Notes under the pieces: model-generated
The model's input: only the letters and a program-made list of their open reading frames with translations
Told to the model about the DNA's origin: nothing
Databases searched by the model: none
Program-made: the position numbers and the translations under genes
Source: Macrotis lagotis
Lineage: Eukaryota; Chordata; Mammalia; Peramelemorphia; Peramelidae
Assembly: GCF_037893015.1 (NCBI RefSeq)
Contig: NC_133665.1
Location: 194,490,146-194,554,145, forward strand
Length of the DNA stretch: 64,000 bases
Direction of reading: 5' to 3'
Shown: positions 48,801 through 54,069 of the stretch, one piece after another
Layout of the letters: each line of letters starts with the position of its first letter
Numbering within the stretch: position 1 is the stretch's first letter

Positions 48801-48862
48801 TGAGCAAGAGCAGCTCCCAGATCCGCATGTCCAGCCTCAATGCTGAGAATCTGGCCACATGA
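3996..48862 (+). CDS. ADCYAP1R1: PACAP type I receptor (class B GPCR), 3' part of gene; 5' exons outside window
   Basis: Joining the plus-strand exons 3996-4097, 6518-6559, 10938-11050, 11672-11769, 12780-12912, 13186-13339, 13672-13732, 14841-14910, 20527-20618, 43026-43155, 46357-46398 and 48674-48862 gives an open frame of 407 residues; adding the 84-bp hop exon 38037-38120 gives 435. Every junction has AG/GT borders and matching phase. The protein has the class B plan: cysteine-rich hormone-binding ectodomain, seven membrane helices and a cytoplasmic tail ending NLAT. By family knowledge it is the plasma-membrane receptor for PACAP and, less strongly, VIP, coupling to Gs/adenylate cyclase and to phospholipase C. 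Identity rests on near-identity to mammalian PAC1 through helices 1-7, e.g. [14 protein letters not shown] and [11 protein letters not shown]. Signal-peptide exons and the first ectodomain cysteine are missing because the window starts inside an intron. VIPR1 and VIPR2 fit less well because they lack the ectodomain cassette seen here. Confidence 0.97.
4098..6517 (+). other. ADCYAP1R1: Intron between ectodomain exons
   Basis: The 7-codon cassette exon known from placental PAC1 was searched for here by eye and not found. A MIR-like element lies at 5745-5960 and a CR1/L3-like fragment at about 6205-6365. The rest is unique. Confidence 0.65.
5745..5960 (+). mobile_element. MIR-family fragment
   Basis: The order ACACATTATTTCATTCATGA, GGGGAAACTGAGTCTCAGAA and CAAGATTAAACCCAAGTGTT is the MIR core layout with many substitutions. 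Confidence 0.6.
6518..6559 (+). CDS. ADCYAP1R1: ADCYAP1R1 14-codon ectodomain cassette exon
   Basis: A 42-bp exon lies between TTTTTGTAG and GTAAGT. In phase 1 it reads [14 protein letters not shown], aligning with the human GESDFGDSNSLDLS cassette of the same length. In mammals this exon, alone or with a neighbouring 7-codon exon, is skipped to give short-ectodomain PAC1 isoforms with changed ligand selectivity. Because 42 is a multiple of three and both junctions are phase 1, skipping keeps the frame (exon 3996-4097 joins 10938-11050 in phase). The insert is acidic and Ser-rich and clearly more diverged than the flanking exons, as expected for a flexible loop. The 7-codon partner exon was not found in 4098-6517. 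Confidence 0.88.
6560..10937 (+). other. ADCYAP1R1: Intron of ADCYAP1R1 with L2 and CR1-like remnants
   Basis: C-rich unique sequence at 6.8-7.5 kb, an L2-like stretch around 7840-8560, a short CR1/L3-like piece near 9238-9305 (GAGTTGGAAGGGATTCAAGG), and MIR-like sequence at 10765-10815. No exon recognised. Confidence 0.6.
7840..8560 (+). mobile_element. L2-type LINE 3' fragment
   Basis: Recognisable pieces occur in L2 order: CTTAATTGGCTTCCTTGCCC, GGGTCTGACTGTGCCACTCC, AAAAGCCTTCACCGACTCCC, CTCAGCCTGGCATTTTAGGC. The copy is interrupted and old, with a MIR-like insertion at about 8000-8110. Confidence 0.55.
10938..11050 (+). CDS. ADCYAP1R1: ADCYAP1R1 ectodomain exon, last two cysteines
   Basis: The 113-bp exon (phase 1 to 0) follows TTGCCTTCAG and ends CAG/GTAGGT. 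It encodes [20 protein letters not shown], then [17 protein letters not shown]. It carries the last two conserved ectodomain cysteines, the glycosylation sequon NCT and the WSEPFPHY signature typical of PAC1/VIP/secretin receptors. The C-terminal linker to helix 1 is one codon longer than in human and has a GGG stretch not seen in the human protein, so the hinge between ectodomain and transmembrane bundle differs slightly. Confidence 0.97.
11051..11671 (+). other. ADCYAP1R1: Intron with compound microsatellite
   Basis: A TC/AC microsatellite occupies 11195-11272; the rest is unique and moderately GC-rich. No exon seen. Confidence 0.8.
11195..11272 (+). repeat. Compound (TC)n(AC)n microsatellite
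   Basis: About 44 bp of TC with few interruptions runs directly into about 34 bp of AC. Confidence 0.95.
11672..11769 (+). CDS. ADCYAP1R1: ADCYAP1R1 exon: transmembrane helix 1
   Basis: The 98-bp exon (phase 0 to 2) starts after GTGTCCAG and ends CCG/GTGAGT. It encodes [20 protein letters not shown] followed by [13 protein letters not shown], which is the end of the ectodomain linker and the whole first membrane helix up to the cytoplasmic Arg residues. It is nearly identical to human and rat PAC1. The codon for the last Arg is completed by the first base of the next exon. Confidence 0.97.
11770..12779 (+). other. ADCYAP1R1: Intron, GC-rich
   Basis: Contains a short tandem duplication of a CCCTGGGTCCCCCCACCCTG-like unit at about 11850-11910 and a C run at 12259-12270. 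No exon seen. Confidence 0.75.
12780..12912 (+). CDS. ADCYAP1R1: ADCYAP1R1 exon: intracellular loop 1, helix 2
   Basis: The 133-bp exon (phase 2 to 0) follows CCTCGCAG and ends ACT/GTGAGT. It encodes [15 protein letters not shown], then [19 protein letters not shown] and the first extracellular loop [19 protein letters not shown] is the conserved intracellular loop 1 of the subfamily; helix 2 has the HMNLF and RAISVF motifs of class B receptors. Only a few conservative changes from human PAC1 are visible, mainly in the extracellular loop. Confidence 0.97.
13186..13339 (+). CDS. ADCYAP1R1: ADCYAP1R1 exon: helix 3, intracellular loop 2, start of helix 4
   Basis: The 154-bp exon (phase 0 to 1) follows CTCCCTCAG and ends GGG/GTAGGT. 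It encodes [20 protein letters not shown], the class B signature [17 protein letters not shown], the loop PERRYFYWY and SIIGWG. The first Cys pairs with the Cys of extracellular loop 2 in the family. EGLYL in helix 3 and GWG at the start of helix 4 are diagnostic class B motifs and all are intact. Confidence 0.98.
13340..13671 (+). other. ADCYAP1R1: Short intron filled by a purine tract
   Basis: Most of the 332 bp is the GA-rich tract at 13351-13600, leaving about 70 bp of ordinary sequence before the acceptor. Confidence 0.9.
13351..13600 (+). repeat. Purine-rich (GGA/GAA) tract
   Basis: About 250 bp with very few pyrimidines on the plus strand, built of GGA, GAGG and GAAGG units with GGGAGGGAGGGAGGGA near the end. 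Such mirror-like purine tracts can form triplexes or G-quadruplexes. Confidence 0.9.
13672..13732 (+). CDS. ADCYAP1R1: ADCYAP1R1 exon: helix 4
   Basis: The 61-bp exon (phase 1 to 2) follows TTCCACAG and ends CGG/GTACGT. It encodes [20 protein letters not shown], finishing helix 4 and entering extracellular loop 2. Together with the previous exon it completes the GWGTP motif. Ile-His replaces the Leu-Tyr seen at this position in human. Confidence 0.96.
13733..14840 (+). other. ADCYAP1R1: Intron ending in a long pyrimidine minisatellite
   Basis: The first half is unique; the last 500 bp is the CT minisatellite described separately. A G run lies at 13811-13822. Confidence 0.9.
14325..14840 (+). 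repeat. Pyrimidine minisatellite (TCTCTGTCTATTCTATCACT units)
   Basis: A repeat of roughly 40-50 bp, alternating CTCTGTCTCTTCATCTCTGT and CTATTCTATCACTCTGTC, occurs about eight times, flanked by simple TCTCTG repeats. It ends exactly at the AG of the acceptor for exon 14841-14910, so it also serves as the polypyrimidine tract. Confidence 0.93.
14841..14910 (+). CDS. ADCYAP1R1: ADCYAP1R1 exon: extracellular loop 2, start of helix 5
   Basis: The 70-bp exon (phase 2 to 0) begins directly after a 500-nt pyrimidine-rich repeat ending CTCTCTAG and ends ATG/GTGAGT. It encodes [20 protein letters not shown] then SIM. The CW pair supplies the loop 2 cysteine that bonds to helix 3 and the Trp conserved in class B receptors. 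Human has NDSTALWW, so this form is nearly identical. Confidence 0.97.
15690..16162 (+). repeat. Degenerate (TGAA/TGAG)n minisatellite
   Basis: About 470 bp of GAATGAATGAGTGAGTGAATA-like 4-bp units with frequent AAAT and GAAC variants. There is no strict period beyond 4 bp. Confidence 0.93.
16885..18350 (-). mobile_element. L1 retrotransposon 3' end, antisense
   Basis: The plus strand reads as the reverse complement of an L1 tail: oligo-T near 16887, a stretch typical of marsupial L1 3' UTRs (AATATGATATCAATTATACA), then GGGGTGAGATGGTACCTCAT at 17679, which resembles the end of mammalian L1 ORF2. About 1.45 kb remains; 5' truncation is the rule for L1. No intact frame remains. Confidence 0.8.
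18425..18546 (-). mobile_element. tRNA-type SINE, antisense
   Basis: Reverse complement of the common SINE: TTTTGCAAGGCAATGGGGTT, then GGATTTGAACTCAGGTCCTC and CCAGGGCTCTATCCACC. It lies just beyond the L1 piece. Confidence 0.88.
20527..20618 (+). CDS. ADCYAP1R1: ADCYAP1R1 exon: helix 5 and intracellular loop 3
   Basis: The 92-bp exon (phase 0 to 2) follows TTCTTCAG and ends ACCT/GTGAGT. It encodes [20 protein letters not shown] then [11 protein letters not shown]. Helix 5 ends in VQKLQSP, which contacts G proteins in the family. The final Leu codon is split CT/G, and this phase 2 donor is the one from which hip/hop cassette exons are spliced in mammals. The next constitutive exon is 22.4 kb downstream, with the hop exon between. 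Confidence 0.97.
21733..21871 (+). repeat. (AC)n microsatellite with CATGCACG interruptions
   Basis: Two pure AC blocks of about 35 bp are separated by a mixed ACACATGCACGC segment. Confidence 0.95.
22230..22520 (+). mobile_element. L2-type LINE fragment
   Basis: Contains TGATTGGTCTCCCTGTCTCC, CACACAGCTGCCAAAGTGAT and CAGTAGCTCCCTATTGCC in the order found in L2 3' regions. Confidence 0.6.
22675..22842 (+). repeat. (GA)n-rich microsatellite
   Basis: AGAGACAGAGAGA-type purine repeat ending in a pure GA run at 22818-22842. Confidence 0.93.
24207..24546 (+). repeat. (AGAC)n/(AGAG)n microsatellite
   Basis: About 340 bp of AGACAGAGAGACAGAGACAG units. Similar to but longer than the array at 22675. 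Confidence 0.95.
26405..29130 (-). mobile_element. CR1/L3-type LINE 3' region, antisense
   Basis: Read on plus, the stretch follows the order of a reverse-complemented CR1/L3 3' region: TAGCTGGAGAGGACTTCAGA (26420), GAGGTGGAGCATGCCATCTC (26531), TCCCAGTTCTCTCAGTGGCT (26803), GTGCTCAGAACTGACCCCAG (26885), GTTAAACAGTACAGGGCAAA (28649), AAAGACTTTGTTAAAATCTG (28827). Similarity is by eye to remembered consensus features, without alignment. A SINE at 28319-28470 interrupts it. It may extend beyond 29.1 kb, but I could not follow it. Confidence 0.6.
28319..28470 (+). mobile_element. tRNA-type SINE inserted into the CR1/L3 relic
   Basis: Near full-length copy with GCAGCTAGGTGGTAGATAGA and TTGCCTTGCAAAAAC. 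Flanked by AAAAATCCAGTTGT (28305-28318) and AAAAATCCAATTGT (28471-28484), a 14-bp target duplication with one mismatch. Confidence 0.88.
32462..32565 (+). repeat. CA-rich imperfect microsatellite
   Basis: ACACACCACACACAACACAT-type imperfect repeat with ATACATACC interruptions. Confidence 0.85.
33655..33740 (+). repeat. Purine-rich tract
   Basis: About 85 bp of GGAGGA/GGAAGA units with almost no pyrimidines. Confidence 0.85.
34022..34272 (-). mobile_element. MAR1-like (MIR-derived) SINE, antisense
   Basis: Plus strand reads TTTTCTTGGCAGAGACATTG, CATTTCCTTCTCCAGCTCAT, AGGTGACTTTCAGGGTCATC, GGATTTGAACTCAGGAGGAG and ends CCACCTGGCT, the layout of abundant marsupial MIR-derived SINEs. Confidence 0.7.
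35620..36870 (+). mobile_element. CR1/L3-type LINE relic, sense, with reverse-transcriptase remnant
   Basis: A broken reading frame at 36020-36170 reads [20 protein letters not shown] then [20 protein letters not shown], resembling the region of the CR1 reverse transcriptase that normally contains FxxFxNDLD and an acidic IQRDL-type stretch. Downstream GGCCCAGTTCTGCACATTGC (36430) and CCCAGAGGAGGAAGACTAGG (36481) fit the L3 3' region. Many stops; no complete frame. Confidence 0.65.
38037..38120 (+). CDS. ADCYAP1R1: ADCYAP1R1 alternative 'hop' cassette exon, 28 codons
   Basis: This 84-bp exon sits between TCACACTCAG and GTAAGT, with phase 2 on both sides, so inclusion or skipping keeps the frame. 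It encodes [20 protein letters not shown] followed by SELSTITL, matching the rat and human hop insert of intracellular loop 3 almost residue for residue. In mammals this insert alters coupling to adenylate cyclase, phospholipase C and phospholipase D. It is far better conserved than the surrounding repeat-filled intron, which argues that it is functional. Unlike the tandem CAGCAG acceptor that yields hop1 and hop2 in rat, the sequence here is CAGCAA, so only the 28-residue form (Asn in place of Ser) can be made from this site. The alternative hip exon was not recognised in 20619-38036. Confidence 0.93.
41159..41300 (+). mobile_element. tRNA-type SINE
   Basis: Begins GGGGCAGCTAGGTGGCGCAG, contains GGAGGACCTGAGTTCAAATC, and ends in a C/A-rich tail; it lacks the short CTAGCTGTGTG piece present in other copies. 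Possible 8-bp flanking duplication ACTCCCGG/ACTCCTGG. Confidence 0.88.
41565..41790 (+). repeat. (ATC)n trinucleotide-derived array
   Basis: Interrupted CATCATCACCATCATCATCA units over about 225 bp. Confidence 0.9.
41893..42068 (+). mobile_element. MIR3/THER-like SINE fragment
   Basis: Contains AGTTACTGACTGTATGGCTT, GGCAAGTCATTGCCTATATC and GGTTCCTTCCAGCTCTAAG, the typical tRNA-like and tail motifs. Confidence 0.6.
43026..43155 (+). CDS. ADCYAP1R1: ADCYAP1R1 exon: helix 6 and extracellular loop 3
   Basis: The 130-bp exon (phase 2 to 0) follows TCTTGGCAG and ends CAG/GTATGG. It encodes [20 protein letters not shown], then [20 protein letters not shown] and [17 protein letters not shown] is the conserved cytoplasmic end and kink of helix 6; NVSKRERL forms extracellular loop 3. 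Sequence is essentially identical to human PAC1. Confidence 0.98.
43156..46356 (+). other. ADCYAP1R1: Intron between helix 6 and helix 7 exons
   Basis: Diverged repeat sequence fills much of it: about 43260-43645 and 44200-44990 belong to an ancient mammalian family I cannot name, an RTE-derived fragment may lie at 45225-45325, and MIR at 45395-45620. No exon seen. Confidence 0.6.
45395..45620 (+). mobile_element. MIR SINE
   Basis: Contains CACCAACTATGTGCCAGACA, GATCCTCACAACAGCCCTGG, CAGATGAGGAAATTAAAGCA and AGGGTCGCACAGCTAATAAG in MIR order. Confidence 0.8.
46357..46398 (+). CDS. ADCYAP1R1: ADCYAP1R1 exon: helix 7
   Basis: The 42-bp exon (phase 0 to 0) follows TCTTGCCAG and ends GAG/GTAAGT. 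It encodes [14 protein letters not shown], the invariant helix 7 motif of class B receptors ending at the NGE that leads into helix 8. The length is the standard one for this subfamily. Confidence 0.98.
46399..48673 (+). other. ADCYAP1R1: Last coding intron
   Basis: Mostly unclassified sequence with diverged repeat character around 47250-48120. No exon or clear mobile element could be supported. Confidence 0.6.
48674..48862 (+). CDS. ADCYAP1R1: ADCYAP1R1 last coding exon: cytoplasmic tail and stop
   Basis: The exon opens after CCCTAAAG and encodes [18 protein letters not shown], then [36 protein letters not shown] and LNAENLAT before TGA at 48860-48862. The basic KRKWRSW stretch is helix 8, and the Ser-rich distal tail holds likely phosphorylation sites. 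The last residues differ slightly from human (LNAENLAT against LPADNLAT). The stop is followed by a long 3' UTR within the same exon. Confidence 0.97.
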   Translation: MQSEIKRKWRSWKVNRYFAVDFKHRHPSLASSGVNGGTQLSILSKSSSQIRMSSLNAENLAT

Positions 48863-48984
48863 GCAGCAGTCAAGATGGCAGCCACACCGTGGCCACCCTC
48901 CTGTCCCTGACAAAACGGAGACGCGTTGTGGGAGTGGGGCCAGGAGGGGAGCAGGGAGGGGAGGCTGGGGCTCCCAAGGGCGTC

Positions 48985-49575
48985 TGTGTGTCTGTGTGTG
49001 TGCGTGTCTGTGTATCTGTGTGTGTGTCTGAGTGAGTGTGTGTCTGTGTATCTGTGTGTGCGTGTGTATCTGTGTGTGTGCGTGTGTGTGTCTGTGTGTG
49101 TGTCTGAGTGTGTCTGTGTATCTGTGTGTGTGCGTGTGTGTATCTGTGTGTGTCTGTGTATCTGTGTCTGAGTGTGACTGAGTGTGAGTGCGTGTCTGTG
49201 TATCTGTGTGTGTCTGTGTATCTGTGTGTGTCTGAGTGTGAGTGCGTGTCTGTGTATCTGTGTGTGTGCGTGTGTGTATCTGTGTGTGCGTATGTGTGTC
49301 TGTGTATCTGTGTGTGTGCGTGTCTGTGTATCTGTGTGTGTGTCTGAGTGTGTGTGTGTGTGTGCGTGTATCTGAGTGTGAGTGTGTGTCTGTGTATGTG
49401 TGCGTGTGTGTATCTGTGTGTCTGTGTATCTGTGTGTGCGTATGTGTGTCTGTATCTGTGTGTGTGTCTGAGTGTGAGTGCGTGTCTGTGTATCTGTGTG
49501 TGTGTGTGTCTGTGTATCTGAGTGTGTCTGTGTGAGTGTTTGTCTGTGTATCTGTGTGTGTGTGTGAGTGTGTGA
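48985..49575 (+). repeat. TG-rich minisatellite (TGTGTC/TGTGTATC units) in the 3' UTR
   Basis: About 590 bp of TGTGTGTCTGTGTATCTG-like units with TGAGTG and TGCGTG variants, starting 122 bp after the stop codon. In the mRNA it would give a very UG-rich tract. Antisense frames of over 300 codons (His-Thr-rich) arise only from the repeat. Confidence 0.96.
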
Positions 49576-49725
49576 GGTGAAAGTGCCATGTCATCTTTCC
49601 TTGAATGAATGTCAGGTGTTGGTCTGAAAGTGTGAGCCTGGGAGCCCCAAGTCTTCACGGAGGAGGATGCACTGCTTGTCATTTTTGGAGTGCTTTGGTT
49701 TTTCCCCTGTTCCTTCCCCTCACCT

Positions 49726-49733
49726 TGTAAATA
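49726..49733 (+). promoter_or_regulatory. Pumilio-type element in the ADCYAP1R1 3' UTR
   Basis: TGTAAATA matches the UGUANAUA consensus bound by PUM1/PUM2, which repress and destabilise mRNAs. It lies 150 nt after the minisatellite. Function is inferred from the motif alone. Confidence 0.4.
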
Positions 49734-52700
49734 GATTCCCAAAGTTGGGAAGCCAGGTGCACCTTCCCAACGCTGGCAGTGCCCATCCCTGCCCATTGGA
49801 GCTGCAGCCTCCCTCATTTCATGCAGCAGGGGTCAGGGAGCACTCGCCACCCTCTCTGCCTCATTAGGGGTCCCCCGACCCTCAAGGCCCCACAGGATGG
49901 TTGGGGACCCCTGGTTGTTCTTGGCTTGCTCCCATCCTCCAGGGCCCTGGCTGAACCAGACCCCTTTTCAGAAGTTGCTTTGGCTGGCACCCTCAAGATG
50001 GGAGATAAGTCGGAGGGAACATGGGGACAGTTCTTTGTTTCCCAGTAGGGGTAGGGTGGAGTCAACCCACCAGGGGGATGAGGGAAGGGTTTTGGTCCCC
50101 CGTCCCTGGGGCAGAGGTGGCACTGGGGGGGTAGCTGAGCCTGGGCCCTCCCGGCTCTGCTCCAGCCAGGTCCTGAGCCGGTCCCGAGACCACGATCATG
50201 GGACGTGGGAGGACACCTTGGCCTGCGCACCTCCTCCCTACCCCGGTCTCTGCATCTTCGCCAAGGCTCTTCTTGGACTCCATTCGTACAAATTGTTGTC
50301 TATAGCATTTCTGAGCCACATCCGTCCTGCCAAGCAGCCCCGGCCCCCGCTCCTGTGTGACATCTGGCAGTCCCAGAGGGTCTTCTCCCACCACCAGCAG
50401 CTGAGCCTGAGGGAGCACCCTGGGACTGGACAGCCCCCCCACCCCCCAAAGACCCAGCCTCTGCTGATGGGAAGGACACCAGCCTCTGGGGGAAACGCAG
50501 AGGCCGGGGTTGGTGCCCACTCCCCATGTGAACGAGGGCCCTCCCCTTCTGCCTGGCCTTACAGCCACAGCTCATCATGCCCAGTGTGAGGACGGGGCCA
50601 GGGAAGCCAGGGAACCAGCTTTGGGCAGCAAGGAGTGGGGCCAGGCCCCTGGGCCGTCCAAGGGACCAGTGCAGAGGTGGAGGCCTTGCTGCTCATGCTG
50701 ATGGCTTTCTTCAGGGTCTGGATGGGCTTTTCTGTCTTTCTTGAGAAGTAGGGGACCTTTCCTGGGGACAGGACCTGTGGGAACACCTGGAGACAGGAGT
50801 CCATCTAGGGTCAGGGGTGGGGGAGTGAGACATTCCACCAGCCAGGGAAACCACCCCAGGCTTTTGGCTTAGAGATGGGCCCCCAACCCACCTGGTTCCC
50901 CTCTGTTACTGAGGGGCCCAAAGCAATTATTCCAGGACGATGCAAAGTGAGAGGAGGAGGACTGGACCTGAGCACCACTGTGCCAGAGGGAGGATGACTG
51001 AGGAGACAAAGGTCTTGACCCAGAGGAGTCTGGACAGATCTTCTGGCCTCTTGGGCACCCACTGCCCCACTGGACCAGACCTTTAAGTGCTGGGCCCCTG
51101 GATACCACCCCCATGGAGCCTCTGTTTCTGGGGAGCTTTGCCTGCTGAGCTTGGCAGGAGTGGATCCCCTGTGGGCCAGGCTGGCCCCTAAAGGATGGGA
51201 TCATTGGGCCTAGGACTTTGCCTTTCCCTGGCATGAAAACCCACCCACTCAATATGCCTCCCTCTCCCTTCTCAGGCCTTATTGGCAGCTCAAGTCTAGT
51301 GGGAAGGTCACCCTGGAGCCCCTGGGTCCGGGCCCTCACTGGGCCCGAGCTCCCACCTCCTCCCTCTTGGCCAATCTCTAAGACCGGATGGCCTACATTG
51401 TAGGTGGGAAATCACAGGAACCTTCTGTTTGGGGGGAATCAGGGCTGATTCCAAGGAGGACAGAGGCCACCGCCTCAGACACCCACTGTGGGCAGGGGCC
51501 CACATCCTGGGAGGACAGACAGTGACGGGGCAAGACGAGACTCATGGTTGGACAGCGAGAGGTGTGGGTGGTCTTGTGACCAGCCTGGCTCAAGGCCCCA
51601 TTGAAGAGTCTAAGAGGAATGGGGAAAATGGAAAAAACCCCCACCCCCAGCTCCCAGTCCCCCAGAGTCCCCCCTGGGTGGCCCCTCCAGTGGGCCACCA
51701 CGTCTCCCCCTTCCCCTAGGTCTCAGGGAGGTGCCTCTGAAGCCATGTGCTGATGCCTCCTTGTCTATGGGGAACTCACTTCGTCACCCCCAAAGCTGAT
51801 GGGAGGCAGGACCCCTAAGTTGAGATTCGGCCCCACCCCAACTCTGGGGCCTCAGTTTCCTTGGCTACAAAACAGCAGCCTAGCAGGTGGAGAAGGCACT
51901 GGGCTGAAGTCAAGATTTGTGATCAGATGTCACCTCTGAGGGTCCTGGGCAAGCACCCCACCTTTCTGGGCCTCAGAGGACCGCCTCAGACTTGTGTTGC
52001 TGGGGAAGCCTCCAACCCCTGGAAGCCCCAGACCATTTCCTCCACGGGATAAGAGCTGGGTAATCTATTCCCACGGACACCCGTCTGCCTCCCGTGGGCA
52101 CCCAAGGATGAGGAGGTGGCTGGGCTAGGAGACCCAGGGGGATGGGGACCCTCCCCTCGGGGTCCCTCACCAGGGAGAGGACAGAGCACCCACCGTCATT
52201 GCCCCTTGGGCTTGGGCAAGACGAACAAGAGGCATGGGGCGCCCAGACCCACCCCCACCACTGCCCAGCCAGTGGGATCTCTTAAGGCTCCCGCTCGGGA
52301 TCACCTGAGCAGCCTCATCCGTACAATGGAGTTGGAGCGTAATGCCCACCCTGGCAGCTCCCAGGTGTGTTGGAGGAGCCAGTGAACTAGATACCCGCCC
52401 CCCGGCCCAGCTCCCAGGAGCAGGGATTTCACATAGGAGCCCCTCTGTCTTTGTAAATGGTCAGCTGGCCTTCCCCACCCTCCCCGGCCCCAGCCTAACC
52501 TTCCGGGGAAGCCCAGGCCCAGCCCTCCCCATCCTCAGCCCCACAGGTGAGGTCTGGGAAGCCCCCCAGGGAGACTCCGGCAGCAGTGGGGGGGCAGGTA
52601 GGGGGTCTGGCGGGGGGCTCGGGCTCTCCATGCTTATCTTGTGAATAACTGGGGGAGGGGGATGTTCCTGCGGCACCCCCATGAGGGGACGGCTTCCCCC

Positions 52701-53045
52701 AACAGATGAGGACGCAGCCCCACTCCTCACAGACCCTAGACGGGCTGAGAATCTTCTGCGAAGCGTCACAGGGGTCCACGGGGGCTCCTCTCCCCACTTT
52801 CTTGCCTTCCCTCCCACCTCGGCTCCCTGTCCTGTCCAGTGGACGTCTGTCTTGTCGTGTTTGGATTTCCACGAGGGGTGGGGTCATCCTGGGCCTCCAG
52901 CTTTGGTCCCCGGGCTGGGGGGGACTGGGGGGGGTCACTCGTCTGTGTTGATGTCAAACTCTTGGGCCCTGCTCCAGCCCCTGGAGAACCTGCTCCCCGG
53001 CCGGTGGTGGCGTTCTCCAAGATACCCCCCGCCCATAGACGGTTC

Positions 53046-53051
53046 AATAAA
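53046..53051 (+). promoter_or_regulatory. Polyadenylation signal AATAAA, probable end of ADCYAP1R1
   Basis: AATAAA is followed after about 20 nt by a GT-rich element (CTGTGTGTCC), the usual arrangement of a strong mammalian poly(A) site. It is the first well-formed plus-strand site after the stop codon. Confidence 0.65.
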
Positions 53052-54069
53052 TGTTTTCTCATTGCTGTGTGTCCTGCTGCAGAGCTGGGGAGCCCCGGGG
53101 GGGGCGTGCAAAGACAAGACAAACCTGACAAACATGCATGAAGCGCCTCCTTCCAGGTGCCGTGCTAGTGGCGGAGGCGCAGAGGCAAAAGACCCCGCTC
53201 TCCAGGGGCTTCCGCCCTAATGGGGGGGGCGGCGTGCAAACAAATGATACCAAACAGACAAGGGCAGGGAAGTAGGCACGCAGCAGAGGAGACACTGGGA
53301 TTCAGGGGGCTAGGTGCGGTTTCCACTGGGGCTTAAGAGAGGCCCAGGAGATGAGCAGTCAGAGAGGGCCAGGACGAGGGGGGACCGGAGAGATGGCGGC
53401 CCTCGTTCATGGACTGACCCGAGAGAAGGACCGGAGCCCAGAGCGCCCGGGAGCCCGGGGTCCTGGCCTGAAGAGGACGTGGCATCAGGGAGTGACGTGG
53501 AGAAGACTGGAGAGGGACCAGAAGTCACCTCAAAGTGATGGCGAAGCCTCCTGGCCCAAGGCCAGAAGCCAGGCCTACGGCCTAGGGATGGACACTTGCT
53601 TGTGCGTCTGTTTACAGGAGAGGAGAAAAAGTGGCCGGAGGGGAGGCAGGCGGCTGGACCCTAAGCAGGCAAAGGCTGACAAGGAAGAGGGACAAGCCTT
53701 GGGGTCCTCAGAAGGGAGCCCACAAGGAAAGGGGGAGGAGGCCAAAGGAGAGATTAGCAAAAGGTAGAAGAGGGGTGACCCCCGGTGCGGCCCCCTAGAG
53801 GGGAAGTCTTCTCTCCAGGGAGAGGAGGGCAGGATCGGGGGTTTGGGCACTCAGGGAGCCCACTCCTCCTCCACAGCCGGGCGCCGAGCTCCTAGATTCC
53901 TTGGGGAAGAGGTTTCAGGGCAAGGGAGGAAAAATGCCCAGGTGGGGGGGGTCAACAGTGCGTCCCCCAGACCTGGGCACAGAGGGGTCTTGCCCCAGGG
54001 CAGCACCCTCTCTAGCCACCGCAGGAGATGAGGTTTGTAAGAAAGAGCGAAGCCCAACTTAGACGGAAG

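Larger units (their letters stand above)
48863..53068 (+). other. ADCYAP1R1: ADCYAP1R1 3' UTR (inferred extent)
   Basis: No further gene and no earlier canonical AATAAA was noticed between the stop codon and the signal at 53046, and mammalian ADCYAP1R1 transcripts are known for long 3' UTRs, so I infer about 4.2 kb. Contents: a TG-rich minisatellite (48985-49575), a Pumilio-type site TGTAAATA at 49726-49733, a similar TGTAAATG near 52453, GC-rich unique sequence, and a MIR-like remnant about 51870-51990. The exact cleavage point, around 53060-53075, is inferred from the position of AATAAA and the downstream TGTGTG. Confidence 0.65.

Noticed and set aside
48680..49817. Minus-strand open frames of 304 and 315 codons rich in His-Thr-Asp
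   Set aside because: They are the antisense translation of the TG minisatellite and overlap the real ADCYAP1R1 tail exon.
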